NCBI GenBank assembly: GCA_902536485.1
Contig: CACAXP010000005.1
Location: 1 to 53,261, forward strand
DNA: 53,261 nucleotides
Direction: 5' to 3'
Origin: an uncultured Alphaproteobacteria bacterium
GTDB taxonomy: Bacteria > Pseudomonadota > Alphaproteobacteria > Methylaequorales > Methylaequoraceae
Below the pieces are notes generated by a model that had not been told where the DNA came from, did not search any database, and saw only the letters and a program-made list of their open reading frames with translations. A program made the position numbers and the translations under genes. Positions 10,067-20,293 of the stretch are shown one piece after another (the stretch's first letter is position 1; every line of letters starts with the position of its first letter).

Positions 10067-11248
10067 CTTTAATCTTAAGGCATTAAGTTTAATAAAACCC
10101 TCAGCATCTTTTTGATTGTAAATGTCATCCCTCTCAAAAGTAGCCATTTTTGACGAATAAATGCTAGAGTTTGATTTACGGCCTAGCACAATAACGTTTC
10201 CCTTATAAATTTTTAGCTTCACAATTCCATTTACATTAATCTGACTTTTATCAATTAATGACTGAAGCATTATCCTTTCAGGTGAAAACCAAAAACCATT
10301 ATAAATAAGTTCAGCATATCTTGGCATTATCTCATCTTTTAAATGAGATGCACCCTTATCCAGGGTAATACTTTCTATGGCTCTGTGTGCGGTATGTAAA
10401 ATTGTGCCGCCAGGTGTTTCGTAAACACCTCTTGATTTCATTCCAATAAATCTATTTTCAACTATATCAATTCTTCCAACGGCGTTTGAACCACCAATTG
10501 CATTTAACTTTGATAAAAGAGATGACGGGGATAATTTTTTTCCGTTTAATGCGATTGGGTCCCCTTTTTTGAATTCAATTTCTATCACAGTTGCTTTATC
10601 AGGTGCTTTTTCGTACGAGGTTGTTGTAATAAACATCGACTCATCAGGAGATTGCCATGGATCTTCCAAAACCTTTCCTTCATAAGACACATGAAGTAAA
10701 TTTGCATCCATTGAATAAGGAGCTTCATTTACTTTATTCTTTGGCACAGGTATTTGATTTTTTTTAGCATACTCAAGTAAGTCATTTCTAGATTTTAAAT
10801 TCCATTCTCTCCATGGTGCTACAACCTTTATTTTTGGATTTATAGCATAATAACCTAATTCAAATCTTATTTGATCATTTCCTTTTCCGGTGGCTCCATG
10901 TGCCACAAAATTAGCATTCACCTTCTTTGCAATTTCTATTTGTCTTTTAGCTATTAAAGGTCTAGCTATCGATGTTCCCAACAAATAGTATCCCTCGTAA
11001 ATAGCGTTAGCTCTAAACATGGGGAAGACATAGCTTTTAACAAATTCCTCCTTGAGGTCCTCTATAAATATATCCTTTACACCTAAAAGCTTAGCTTTTT
11101 TTTTGGCATCTTCTACTTCCACTCCCTGACCAATGTCAGCTGTAAATGTTACTACCTCAGCATCCATTTCATTCTGAAGCCACTTAAGAATTATTGATGT
11201 ATCGAGTCCACCAGAGAAGGCTAGAACAATTTTTTTCTTTTCATTCAT
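10046..11248 (-). CDS. argG: Argininosuccinate synthase
   Basis: [61 protein letters not shown]. Confidence 0.98.
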   Translation of the reverse strand: MNEKKKIVLAFSGGLDTSIILKWLQNEMDAEVVTFTADIGQGVEVEDAKKKAKLLGVKDIFIEDLKEEFVKSYVFPMFRANAIYEGYYLLGTSIARPLIAKRQIEIAKKVNANFVAHGATGKGNDQIRFELGYYAINPKIKVVAPWREWNLKSRNDLLEYAKKNQIPVPKNKVNEAPYSMDANLLHVSYEGKVLEDPWQSPDESMFITTTSYEKAPDKATVIEIEFKKGDPIALNGKKLSPSSLLSKLNAIGGSNAVGRIDIVENRFIGMKSRGVYETPGGTILHTAHRAIESITLDKGASHLKDEIMPRYAELIYNGFWFSPERIMLQSLIDKSQINVNGIVKLKIYKGNVIVLGRKSNSSIYSSKMATFERDDIYNQKDAEGFIKLNALRLKLLNKGT

Positions 11249-11258
11249 TAGAGAAACT

Positions 11259-11789
11259 TTAGTTTTTATTACAAGCTTCGTTAATTTTTTTATAGGCTTT
11301 ACTAAAACCCAGAAGTGAGAATGAATCAGTGGTTATTGTTCCTCTAGAAGAAGTTCCAACAACTTTCATTTTTATTGATTTTTTAAGAAAATTAATTATT
11401 TTTTCATCATCACTGGGGCTAAAGCTCCATGCTCTCGAACCAGAAGTGAAAAGTTGGAACTTTTTTTGGTCAATTAAGATTTCTGGGTTACTATTAGTTT
11501 TGTAGTTGTAACCTGCAACTACACTAAATTCATTCCATTTTTTTTGTCCTGGCAAATGAGTAATAATTGCAAAAACATCACCACGTTTTGAGTAATTTCC
11601 CTCTGATTTTTTTGGTTTTGATACTGCCATACATGCTAAATTTTTTCCTTCACCCTCAGCAAAAGCTGTCCAATCTTTAAACTTCGCGAGTTCTTTGGTA
11701 AAACCTTTGGACTCAAAAAAAGAAACAAATGATATTAAAAAAAATAACGAAAGTTTAGTAAGAAAAAAATTCATTATTTTTATTGACAT
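11259..11789 (-). CDS. Invasion-associated locus B (IalB)-like exported protein
   Basis: Signal peptide; [45 protein letters not shown] matches the IalB pattern. Confidence 0.75.
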   Translation of the reverse strand: MSIKIMNFFLTKLSLFFLISFVSFFESKGFTKELAKFKDWTAFAEGEGKNLACMAVSKPKKSEGNYSKRGDVFAIITHLPGQKKWNEFSVVAGYNYKTNSNPEILIDQKKFQLFTSGSRAWSFSPSDDEKIINFLKKSIKMKVVGTSSRGTITTDSFSLLGFSKAYKKINEACNKN

Positions 11790-11832
11790 AATTAAAACTA
11801 AATTGCAAGAAACTAAGATTTAAATATCAAAA

Positions 11833-12675
11833 ATGTATCCAATTTTACAACTTATAGTTTCTTGTTTTCTATTTTCTGTGCTAGCAGCATTAATAAAATA
11901 TAATGCATCTTTCATTCACCCAACTGAACAAGCTTTTTTCAGAAATTTATTTGGTATTTTTTTACTGTTACCTTTTTTTTTGAGACAAAATAAACTAGTA
12001 AATTTTAAATCGAATTACAGACTCTTATTTCTTAGAGGTTTTTTTGGTGGAATAACAATGATTTTACTATTCTATGCTTACACTTTAATTCCTTTATCGC
12101 AAGCTATGGCAATTAGCTTCAGCACACCTCTTTTTATTTATTTTGGAGGTATTTTTTTTCTTAAAGAAAATACAGATAAACAAAAAACTTTTTACATGCT
12201 TTTAGGGTTTGTTTTGACCTTAGTAATTATTAGGCCAGATTTAAAATTACAAATTGGAAGTATTTTTGCCATTATTTCATCAATAACGCATGCAATTGCA
12301 GGGTTAATTGTTAAAAAATTATCAGAAACAGAAAATGTATTAACTCTGATGTTTAGTTTAGTGTTAATTATGACACCTATTACATTTTTACCATCATTAT
12401 ATGTTTGGGACACTCCATCAAACTTTTTTGTATTTTTTTTACTTATTATTATTGCAACAACTGCAACACTTGGAAATTTTTTTTGGACTAAAGCAATTAG
12501 CTTGACAACACTAACAAATCTAATGCCATTTGACTTTTCAAAACTTATTTTTGCAACTATTCTTGGTGTTATTTTTTTTGAAGAAAAGATTGATTTAATT
12601 ACAATTTTATGTGGAACTGGAATTATAATTTGCAACTCATTTATTGCAAAAAATATTAGTGATGAACAAAAATAA
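11833..12675 (+). CDS. EamA/DMT superfamily transporter
   Basis: About 10 hydrophobic segments, two EamA-like halves (RGFFGGITMILLFYAYTLIPLSQAMAISFSTPLF; LMPFDFSKLIFATILGVIFFEE). Confidence 0.88.
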   Translation: MYPILQLIVSCFLFSVLAALIKYNASFIHPTEQAFFRNLFGIFLLLPFFLRQNKLVNFKSNYRLLFLRGFFGGITMILLFYAYTLIPLSQAMAISFSTPLFIYFGGIFFLKENTDKQKTFYMLLGFVLTLVIIRPDLKLQIGSIFAIISSITHAIAGLIVKKLSETENVLTLMFSLVLIMTPITFLPSLYVWDTPSNFFVFFLLIIIATTATLGNFFWTKAISLTTLTNLMPFDFSKLIFATILGVIFFEEKIDLITILCGTGIIICNSFIAKNISDEQK

Positions 12676-13513
12676 ACTCCTTTTTCAATTAATAAGTTGT
12701 TTCTTATTTTCCTTGCTTGGTCTACAAATTAAAATCTCAGCTAGTCACAATTCTATTGAAACAATTGTATTTTATAGATCTTTTATTGGGACTATTATTT
12801 TGTATTTTTTATTTCTTTTTTATAAAAAAAAAATCGTTGTAGCCCGGAATAAAAATATAAAATTTCATATCTTAAGATCATTATTTGGGGTCTTAGCAAT
12901 GTATTTTGGTTATAAAGCTTTAACTTTTATCCCTCTTTCACTTGCTAGCACCATTGGGTTTACCAAAGTTTTTTTTGCATCTTTAATGAGTTGGTTTATT
13001 CTTAAAGAGCGATTGAAAATAAAAAATTTTTTTCTTATCATACTTGGTTTTTCCGGTGTTTACTTTATAACTCTTCCATCAACTATTTCTCAAATTGATG
13101 GAATTATTTTCAGTCTTCTTTCTTCAATTTTTGTCTCTGGAGGAATTATTACTGTTTCATATTTGACTAAAAAGGAAACGACTATAAATATTCTTATATT
13201 TCATTCTGCGATTTCTTCTATTTTAACTTTTTTAATTTTCTTCGATGGGATTTCTTTTAATGTTCAAGAAAGTTTTTTTTCACTTTTTCTTCTGACAATA
13301 ACAGCATTAACTGCCCAATATTTTAATGTTGAATCATATAGAGATGAAAAAGCTAGTTCAATTATTTTAATAGGTTACACAAGAATTATTTTTTCAACAA
13401 TTCTTGGGTTTTTATTTTTGGAAGAAAAAATTAGTTTTCTAGCGTTGTTTGGAATTTTAGTTATAATTCTAACTACTTTTTTCGTTCAAAAGCCTCAACT
13501 ACAAAAAGGCTAG
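12662..13513 (+). CDS. EamA/DMT superfamily transporter (paralogue of preceding gene)
   Basis: RSLFGVLAMYFGYKALTFIPLSLASTIGFTKVFF...ILKERL; tandem with previous; start at internal Met (MNKNKLLFQ) overlapping the previous stop. Confidence 0.87.
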   Translation: MNKNKLLFQLISCFLFSLLGLQIKISASHNSIETIVFYRSFIGTIILYFLFLFYKKKIVVARNKNIKFHILRSLFGVLAMYFGYKALTFIPLSLASTIGFTKVFFASLMSWFILKERLKIKNFFLIILGFSGVYFITLPSTISQIDGIIFSLLSSIFVSGGIITVSYLTKKETTINILIFHSAISSILTFLIFFDGISFNVQESFFSLFLLTITALTAQYFNVESYRDEKASSIILIGYTRIIFSTILGFLFLEEKISFLALFGILVIILTTFFVQKPQLQKG

Positions 13514-14550
13514 GGGCAGGGAAATGGATTTTCATTGTGAATCTCGTCTATTTCCTTTAGTAAATCAGAAGAAAGTTCAATCTTAATACTACTGATATTT
13601 TCTTTTAATTGCTCAAGATTTGTTGCTCCTATAATGTTACTTGTTAAAAATTCGCGTGAGTTCACAAAAGCTAGTGCCATTTGTGACGGAGAAAAGTTAT
13701 TTTTTCGTGCTAAATCATTAAATTTTTCAGAATACATTAAACCTTTTGGTTTTGTGTATCTAGTAAACATATCACCAAATAAAGTTAACCTTGCTCCGTC
13801 TGGTTTTGTTCCATTATCATACTTCCCACTTAACATGCCAAAACCTAAAGGCGAATATGCGAGAAGTCCACATTTTTCACGAATTGAAACTTCTGCCAGA
13901 CCAACCTCATAACTTCTATTAAGAAGAGAATAAGGGTTTTGAACTGATACAACTCTTGGTAAGTTAAATTGTTCTGCCAATGATAGAAATTTCATTAAAC
14001 CCCAAGGTGTTTCGTTAGAAAGTCCAATATATCTAATTTTTCCTTCTTTAACTAGCTCTGCAAGGACCTCTAACTGAATTTTTATATCAACAGAATCGTC
14101 TTCCTGTTGGTGATTATAAGTGAGTTGACCAAAAAAATTTGCTTTTCTATCAGGCCAATGTAATTGATACAAATCTATATAATCTGTTTTTAACCTCTTT
14201 AAACTTCCTTCCAGGGCAGATGTTATTTGTTCCTTATTTAGTCTGGTTTCTTTGTTTCTAAACCATTTCATTCCCGAACGACCGGTTACTTTTGATGCTA
14301 AAATTACTTTATCTCTGCAATTACGTGATTGAAACCAGTTCCCAATAATAGATTCAGTAGAACCCCACGTTTCCTTTCTCGGAGGTACTGAATATAACTC
14401 TGCTGTATCAAAAAAGTTTACTCCTTGATCTAAGGCATAGTCCATTTGCTCAAAACCGTCATTTTCGTTATTTTGCTCACCCCAGGTCATAGTTCCCAAA
14501 CAAATTAAACTAACATCTATATCCGTATTTCCTAATTTTCTATATTTCAT
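13510..14550 (-). CDS. Aldo/keto reductase (Tas-like)
   Basis: MKYRKLGNTDIDVSLICLGTMTWGEQN, FFDTAELY, KTDYIDLYQLHWPDR, IRYIGLSNETPWG. Confidence 0.93.
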   Translation of the reverse strand: MKYRKLGNTDIDVSLICLGTMTWGEQNNENDGFEQMDYALDQGVNFFDTAELYSVPPRKETWGSTESIIGNWFQSRNCRDKVILASKVTGRSGMKWFRNKETRLNKEQITSALEGSLKRLKTDYIDLYQLHWPDRKANFFGQLTYNHQQEDDSVDIKIQLEVLAELVKEGKIRYIGLSNETPWGLMKFLSLAEQFNLPRVVSVQNPYSLLNRSYEVGLAEVSIREKCGLLAYSPLGFGMLSGKYDNGTKPDGARLTLFGDMFTRYTKPKGLMYSEKFNDLARKNNFSPSQMALAFVNSREFLTSNIIGATNLEQLKENISSIKIELSSDLLKEIDEIHNENPFPCP

Positions 14551-14595
14551 TTAACTTAACAATTTCCTTGATTTTATAAAAATGTAACATATTTT

Positions 14596-14616
14596 TACTA
14601 TTAAACATTAATAGTA
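14596..14616. promoter_or_regulatory. Perfect 9-bp inverted repeat TACTATTAA-ACA-TTAATAGTA upstream of the BI-1 gene (candidate operator)
   Basis: Read directly; arms are exact reverse complements, 3-nt spacer, next to -10-like TATATT at 14615-14620. Confidence 0.5.
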
Positions 14617-14657
14617 TATTATATACATAAATAAACCATTTTAAATAGGAGTGTGCA

Positions 14658-15389
14658 ATGGCTTATGACTTCGAGAAAAATGTTAAAACTAGAGTCGAAT
14701 CTGCAGAAATAGATCTTGGCTTAAAAGCTTACATGAATAAAGTTTATTCATTCATGGCCTTTGGTTTGGCATTAACGGGTGCGTTAGCACATTTAACTGC
14801 TAGCTTAGCTTTCGACTTCTCAACTAACACTATGACATCTTTTGGTGCTGCTATATACGCATCGCCATTAGCTTTTATTATAATGCTTTCTCCATTAGCT
14901 TTCATTATAGCGCTTAACTTCGGTGTAGCAAAAATGAAAGAAAGTACCGTGCAGATATTATTCTGGGCATTTGCAGCTGTAATGGGAATTTCTCTATCAT
15001 CAATCTTCATCCAATATACTGGTGAATCTGTTGCACGAGTGTTCTTTATAACAGCCGGTGCTTTTGGGGCTTTAAGTTTATACGGATATACTACAAAAAA
15101 AGATCTTTCTGGTTGGGGATCTTTCTTGTTCATTGGTTTAATAGGAATATTATTGGCTTCCATTGTCAACATTTTCTTACAGAGCACAGGAATGCAATTC
15201 GCAATTTCTGCAATTGGCGTTTTAGTTTTTGCAGGTTTAACTGCTTATGATACTCAAAGAATTAAAGCAATGTACTATGATGGATACGGACAAGAGGGTA
15301 AGAAAGCCATAATGGGCGCTCTTACTTTATATTTAGACTTTATTAACCTGTTCATCATGCTTATCCAATTATTTGGACAAAGAAGATAA
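14658..15389 (+). CDS. Bax inhibitor-1/YccA family membrane protein
   Basis: YMNKVYSFMAFGLALTGALAHL, AFGALSLYGYTTKKDLSGWGSFLFIGLIGI, AGLTAYDTQRIKAMYYDG, ALTLYLDFINLFIMLIQLFG. Confidence 0.95.
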   Translation: MAYDFEKNVKTRVESAEIDLGLKAYMNKVYSFMAFGLALTGALAHLTASLAFDFSTNTMTSFGAAIYASPLAFIIMLSPLAFIIALNFGVAKMKESTVQILFWAFAAVMGISLSSIFIQYTGESVARVFFITAGAFGALSLYGYTTKKDLSGWGSFLFIGLIGILLASIVNIFLQSTGMQFAISAIGVLVFAGLTAYDTQRIKAMYYDGYGQEGKKAIMGALTLYLDFINLFIMLIQLFGQRR

Positions 15390-15404
15390 TATAGAATATT
15401 TGTA

Positions 15405-15430
15405 GTCGGTAGGATTAACCCCCTACCGGC
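15405..15430. other. Hairpin (9-bp stem, loop ATTAACCC) between BI-1 gene and DUF6134-like gene
   Basis: GTCGGTAGG / CCTACCGGC pair with one G-T wobble; no following T-run on the + strand. Confidence 0.45.
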
Positions 15431-15446
15431 CCAGCCCAATAAACTC

Positions 15447-16118
15447 TTGAAAAATTTTACACTTCTTTTTATTTTTTTTATCCTCATTTTTCCATCAATA
15501 TCGGTTTCAAACACTGGCTCCGAAAATCTCCACTTTAATGTTTACAGAAATGACTCACTAATTGGTTATCATAATTTAGATTTTTATGAGAAAGACAGTC
15601 TAATAGAATCAAGAATTGCAATAAAGTTCGAAGTTACATTTCTTGGTTTTGTTGTGTATGAGTATCTTCACAAAAATCATGAAAAATGGATGGATAATGT
15701 ACTAGTTTTTATGGAAGCCAGTACGGATAAAAATGGTGACTTGTTGGACTGCAAAGTTAATAAACAAGAAAACAAGTTTAAAATTTTAGGGACTAACGGT
15801 GATTTAACGCTTGATAAAAATATCACACCCACGACATACTGGAAATTTGATCAATTAATTAGTGGAGATAAAAATAAAGTTTTGAATTCTCAAGATTGTA
15901 GTTACATAAATTTTGATATTAAATATCTCGGAGATGAAATGATTTATGATAACTCACTGAAAGCTTCACGTTATAAATTATTAGGTAAAGAGTTTACTGG
16001 TGATGATGTAAATATTGACATATGGTATAAAGATAAAAAATGGGTGAAAATGATTTTTCTTAAAGATGGGAGTACGATTGAGTATTTTTTAAAAGAATAT
16101 GACTCTAAAAAAGAATAA
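15447..16118 (+). CDS. Exported DUF6134-like hypothetical protein
   Basis: TTG start, signal peptide, LHFNVYRNDSLIGYHNL..., overlaps following SDR gene by 20 bp. Confidence 0.65.
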   Translation: MKNFTLLFIFFILIFPSISVSNTGSENLHFNVYRNDSLIGYHNLDFYEKDSLIESRIAIKFEVTFLGFVVYEYLHKNHEKWMDNVLVFMEASTDKNGDLLDCKVNKQENKFKILGTNGDLTLDKNITPTTYWKFDQLISGDKNKVLNSQDCSYINFDIKYLGDEMIYDNSLKASRYKLLGKEFTGDDVNIDIWYKDKKWVKMIFLKDGSTIEYFLKEYDSKKE

Positions 16119-16860
16119 AGTTGCCTGGATAACAGGTGGGGGCACTGGTATTGGAAAAGAACTTGCCTTAATTCTTGCAAAACAAGAATACGATGTCATT
16201 ATAAGCGGTAGAAGAAAAGAGAAATTAACAGAAACAGCAAATTTAAATAAGAAAAGAATTCATCCTATTTCTTTAGATGTCAATAACCCAAATCAGTGTC
16301 TGAAAGTTTCAGAATCCATTTACAAAAAATTTAAAGAAATTGACTTACTTATTCTCAATGCGGCAATTTATAGTCCAGGTTCAATTACGAAAATTTCTAC
16401 AGCAGAGGCCAAAAAAGTTATAGATGTAAATCTTTTAGGTGCAATCAACTGTCTTTCGCCTGTAGCCAAAGTAATGCAGGAAAATAAAAAAGGTCACATT
16501 GTTTTTGTATCTTCCCCAGCTGGTTATCAAGGGTTACCTGGTGGCGGATTTTATGGTGTAGCAAAATCAGCCCTAACTTTTTTAGCTGAAACTTTAAACA
16601 TTGAATTTCATAATAGTAAAATCAAAGTACAGGTTGTGAACCCAGGTTTTGTAAAAACACCAATGACAGATAAAAATCCTTTTTTTATGCCCTTTTTGAT
16701 GACACCGCAGAATGCTGCAAAAAAAATTTATGAAAAACTAGAAAGTAAAGAATTTGAGATCTATTTTCCAAAAAAACTTATTATTCCCATGAAATTATTA
16801 GGGTTATTACCCTACAGCATTTATTTTTTTTTGATTAAAAAATTAATAAAACTACCCTAA
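16099..16860 (+). CDS. Short-chain dehydrogenase/reductase
   Basis: AWITGGGTGIGKELAL (TGxxxGIG), LILNAAIYSPG, YGVAKSAL (YxxxK). Confidence 0.95.
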   Translation: MTLKKNKVAWITGGGTGIGKELALILAKQEYDVIISGRRKEKLTETANLNKKRIHPISLDVNNPNQCLKVSESIYKKFKEIDLLILNAAIYSPGSITKISTAEAKKVIDVNLLGAINCLSPVAKVMQENKKGHIVFVSSPAGYQGLPGGGFYGVAKSALTFLAETLNIEFHNSKIKVQVVNPGFVKTPMTDKNPFFMPFLMTPQNAAKKIYEKLESKEFEIYFPKKLIIPMKLLGLLPYSIYFFLIKKLIKLP

Positions 16861-17261
16861 TGAAACAAGCTTTGCAAAAATATCTTAGTCACTTTGAAAA
16901 ACTTCAGGATAATAACATAAATGATCTTTTGTCTACAGTTTCTGAGAACTTTATATTCGAGGACCCATTTCAAAAAATAAAAGGAAAGAGTCAATTTAAA
17001 GTTTTGCTCAAAAAAATGTTTAAAAGGCTTAAGAAACCAAAATTTAAAATCATAATGGTTTATGAACATAAGCTTGTAAATGTTGTTAAGTGGAACTTTA
17101 GTTGTAAGTTTTTAAAAAAAACAATTTCATTCTCGGGTATGAGTGAAATTTATATCAAAGAAAAATTAGTAACAAAGCATATTGACTATTGGGACTCTGG
17201 TAGAAATTTTTATTCACATCTTCCTGTAATAGGCTCAATTTTTAGAGGAATTCATAAATAG
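16860..17261 (+). CDS. NTF2/SnoaL-like protein
   Basis: 133 aa alpha+beta pattern: ENFIFEDPFQKIKGKSQFKVLLKKMF ... KHIDYWDSGRNFYSHLPVIGSIFR. Confidence 0.7.
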   Translation: MKQALQKYLSHFEKLQDNNINDLLSTVSENFIFEDPFQKIKGKSQFKVLLKKMFKRLKKPKFKIIMVYEHKLVNVVKWNFSCKFLKKTISFSGMSEIYIKEKLVTKHIDYWDSGRNFYSHLPVIGSIFRGIHK

Positions 17262-17792
17262 TTAATTAATCTTTAAGAATGTTATGGAGACCACCCCAAT
17301 ATTAAGGCCCCACTTTTTTACTTCAGCCCTATTCATAAGAATATTTCTATCTTGTAAAAACATCCAATCGTCAAAATCAACTAAAATTGTGCTGTCACCA
17401 ACTTTCAAATTAAGCTTATATTTCCAATTTAGAGCATTGCCTTCAGATATCCCTTTAGCTTTTCCAACAACATCTGAAGCAGTACCACTATATTGATTAT
17501 TTCCTAAAATCTTGATAGTCCAAACTCTTGAATCTTTTTCTCCATCATCATATAGAAACCTTTCATCAAGCGTAAGAATATCAGATTCTAATGTCCCCGT
17601 GATGTCAACTTTAAATGTTCTCTTTAAATTACCAAATCTATCATGAAACATTCCCCAGGCTTCTGTTTTGCCTTCAAAATAATCCTCTAGGGAGAGTGTT
17701 GGCTGACTTCCTTTGAATTTTTCTATATTCATCTGACTACTACAAGAACTGATTAAAAAAATAAAAATAGTAAAAAAAAATCTCATCGTCAT
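17262..17792 (-). CDS. DUF3833 family lipoprotein
   Basis: Lipobox-like FLISSCSSQ; FEGKTEAWGMFHDRFGNLKRTFKVDITG...LDERFLYDDGEKDSRVW pattern. Confidence 0.85.
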   Translation of the reverse strand: MTMRFFFTIFIFLISSCSSQMNIEKFKGSQPTLSLEDYFEGKTEAWGMFHDRFGNLKRTFKVDITGTLESDILTLDERFLYDDGEKDSRVWTIKILGNNQYSGTASDVVGKAKGISEGNALNWKYKLNLKVGDSTILVDFDDWMFLQDRNILMNRAEVKKWGLNIGVVSITFLKIN

Positions 17793-17811
17793 TAAATTTA
17801 TTTAAATAAAA

Positions 17812-19101
17812 TTAACCATATAATTTTTTTTGAATTTTTTGAAGTTCATTTTCTTTTAATTTAAAATTCATAAGTAAATAAGCAGCTAAAATCTTAAGTA
17901 AAATTGGTGCCAAAGCGTAAGAAATTATTATAAAAAGTCTAACGTTTGAATTAATTTCGCCATCTGTGTCAAAGTCTAAAACCCCCATTATTCCAAATAC
18001 AAAAATGCTTACTACGGCAAAAGCAAGTTTATTTAGAAAGGTTATAATTGAAAAAAGAACACCGGATATATCCTCACCAAATTTACAACGATGCCAGTCC
18101 GTTATGTCAGCCTGAATGGATGGTGGTATTATTAAATCGGCTCCCAGGCAAAATCCAGTTATGCAAGAAATTATTATAAAAAATAAAAAATTACCGTTTT
18201 CCAAAAAAAATACTAAAAGAAAAAAAATCGCTGACAAAAATAACGAAAAACTCCAGACTTCTTTTTTTCCATATTTTTTACTGATAATCGTCCAAATAGG
18301 AACACTAATTATTGAAAAAAAAAAGTAAAAAAATAAAGTTGTTTGTCTATTTGAATCATCACCTCCTAGAACATAAGTAATAAAGAAAGCAAATAACACC
18401 ATTGGAAATACATTTGCTAAATTATTCACAACTAATACAAAAAAAATTCTGGAAAAATATATATTTTTTTTAAGGTTTTCAATTACCTTTTTAAATTTTA
18501 CTTTTCTTTTATTTATTCTTCTGTTTTCTGGAATCAAACTACAAAATAAAATCAGTCCTATTGAGCCAAACAATAAGGCAATAAAAACAATATTTTCTAA
18601 TAACTTTTCGTTACTTATACTAAAAAACATTGGAATACCAAGAGAAGAAAAAAGTCCTAGAAGAATGAAAAATTCACGAGTTGCACTAAGCTTAGTTCTT
18701 AAGAAATAATTTTTTTCTAAATCATATCCAATCGATAAATAAGGAATCTGAAACATCGTCCAACCAAGATATAAAATAGAAAGCCAAACCAAGAGAAATA
18801 TCTCTTGATCTATATCTTGATTCAAAAAAAGTTGTGTAAGAGCTAGACCAGATAAAGCTCCACCTATAAGTAAAAAAACCTTTCTTGGAAAAAAGTTTTT
18901 ATCATTCAACCACCCTACAAGTGGATCTGTTATCACATCAATAAGCTTTGATATGAAAATAATTATACCAATTACTGAAATTTCAAAACCATGAACTTCT
19001 GCAAAAAAAGCAGGAAGCATAATCATAACTGGAAAGGTAGGGATAGAAAATGCAAATGCAGGGAATGCATAAATTATATTTCTTAAAGAAATAGAATTCA
19101 A
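17812..19101 (-). CDS. MFS transporter, glycoside-pentoside-hexuronide (GPH) type
   Basis: ISKLIDVITDPLVGWLNDK motif, 12 hydrophobic segments, GADLIIPPSIQADITDW. Confidence 0.88.
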   Translation of the reverse strand: MNSISLRNIIYAFPAFAFSIPTFPVMIMLPAFFAEVHGFEISVIGIIIFISKLIDVITDPLVGWLNDKNFFPRKVFLLIGGALSGLALTQLFLNQDIDQEIFLLVWLSILYLGWTMFQIPYLSIGYDLEKNYFLRTKLSATREFFILLGLFSSLGIPMFFSISNEKLLENIVFIALLFGSIGLILFCSLIPENRRINKRKVKFKKVIENLKKNIYFSRIFFVLVVNNLANVFPMVLFAFFITYVLGGDDSNRQTTLFFYFFFSIISVPIWTIISKKYGKKEVWSFSLFLSAIFFLLVFFLENGNFLFFIIISCITGFCLGADLIIPPSIQADITDWHRCKFGEDISGVLFSIITFLNKLAFAVVSIFVFGIMGVLDFDTDGEINSNVRLFIIISYALAPILLKILAAYLLMNFKLKENELQKIQKKLYG

Positions 19102-19102
19102 T

Positions 19103-20287
19103 CTAGACTTTCTTAATTAAGAATTGGCCAACATTGATATTACCAGATTTAAAACCTCCCTCACAATATCCTAAGTAATAGTTCCAGAGTCTTTTAAAAC
19201 TTTCACTAAAACCAAGACTTTTTATGCAGTCCCATGAATTCTCAAATGACTCAGACCATATTCTTATTGTTTTAGCGTAGTCGTTTCCAAACATTTTCTT
19301 ATTTTTGATATGAAGACCTCTTGATATTATAACCTTATTCATTTCCTCTACTGAGGGAAGCATACCACCTGGAAATATATAGGTTTGGATAAAGTCTGGA
19401 AACTTCTTATATTTTTGAAAAAATTTATCCTCAATTGTAATTGTCTGAAGCCCTATTGAACCGTCGGACTTTAGGTTTTTTTTTAGAACATCAAAGTATT
19501 TCGACCAGTATTTTTCTCCAACTGCCTCAAACATTTCTATAGAAACAATTTTATCATATTTGCCGTTAATATTTCTGTAATCAAGAAGTTTTACATCAAC
19601 CTTATCTGAAAGCTTATCTTCGTATATTTTTTGCTTTGCTTTCTCATACTGTTTTTTTGAAATTGTAATTGCTGTCACATTTGCCGAGTATCTTTTTGCT
19701 AAAAAAGAGGAAAAACCTCCCCAACCACATCCTATCTCAAGTATTTTATCACATTCTTTCACACCCGTAATATTTGCAAGGTTTTCATATTTGTTAATTT
19801 GGCCTTTATGAAGATTATCTTTGGGATCCTTAAACATTGCTGATGAATATGTCATTGATTCATCTAACCATTTTTCGTAAAACGAGTTACCTAAATCATA
19901 GTGAAAAGATATATTCTTTTTAGAACCAGTCGTGCTATTTTTTTTTAAGTGATGCTTTAGTCTCAAATACAAAATGGTAAACCATTTTCCTCTAACATAT
20001 CTTGAGAATTCGTGAAAATTTCTTGCACCCCATTCAAGAAAGTCTGTGAGATTTGATGTTTCCCAATTTCCGTCAACGTAACTTTCAGCCCAACCAAGGT
20101 CACCTCTCAAAAAGAAATCACTAATACATTTATCTTTTAAAATTTTTATATTTGTATCAGGCCCTGGAAGCTTTCCCTTAAAAGAGAATATAGACTTGTT
20201 ATCCTTATAAACACATATTGACCCATATTTACTCTGTGCCAAAACGTCTAAAAATAAATTTAACTTACTTTGAGTATTAAAAAGCAT
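19103..20287 (-). CDS. Cyclopropane-fatty-acyl-phospholipid synthase family SAM methyltransferase
   Basis: SFHYDLGNSFYEKWLDESMTYSSAMF, ILEIGCGWGGFSSFLAKRY, SIEMFEAVGEKYW, FIQTYIFPGGMLPS. Confidence 0.95.
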   Translation of the reverse strand: MLFNTQSKLNLFLDVLAQSKYGSICVYKDNKSIFSFKGKLPGPDTNIKILKDKCISDFFLRGDLGWAESYVDGNWETSNLTDFLEWGARNFHEFSRYVRGKWFTILYLRLKHHLKKNSTTGSKKNISFHYDLGNSFYEKWLDESMTYSSAMFKDPKDNLHKGQINKYENLANITGVKECDKILEIGCGWGGFSSFLAKRYSANVTAITISKKQYEKAKQKIYEDKLSDKVDVKLLDYRNINGKYDKIVSIEMFEAVGEKYWSKYFDVLKKNLKSDGSIGLQTITIEDKFFQKYKKFPDFIQTYIFPGGMLPSVEEMNKVIISRGLHIKNKKMFGNDYAKTIRIWSESFENSWDCIKSLGFSESFKRLWNYYLGYCEGGFKSGNINVGQFLIKKV

Positions 20288-20293
20288 TAACGA

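Noticed and set aside
12192-12635. 147-aa minus ORF antisense to first EamA gene
   Set aside because: Shadow ORF; sense gene has clear EamA pattern.
14744-15187. 147-aa minus ORF antisense to BI-1 gene
   Set aside because: Shadow ORF with biased composition; sense gene unambiguous.
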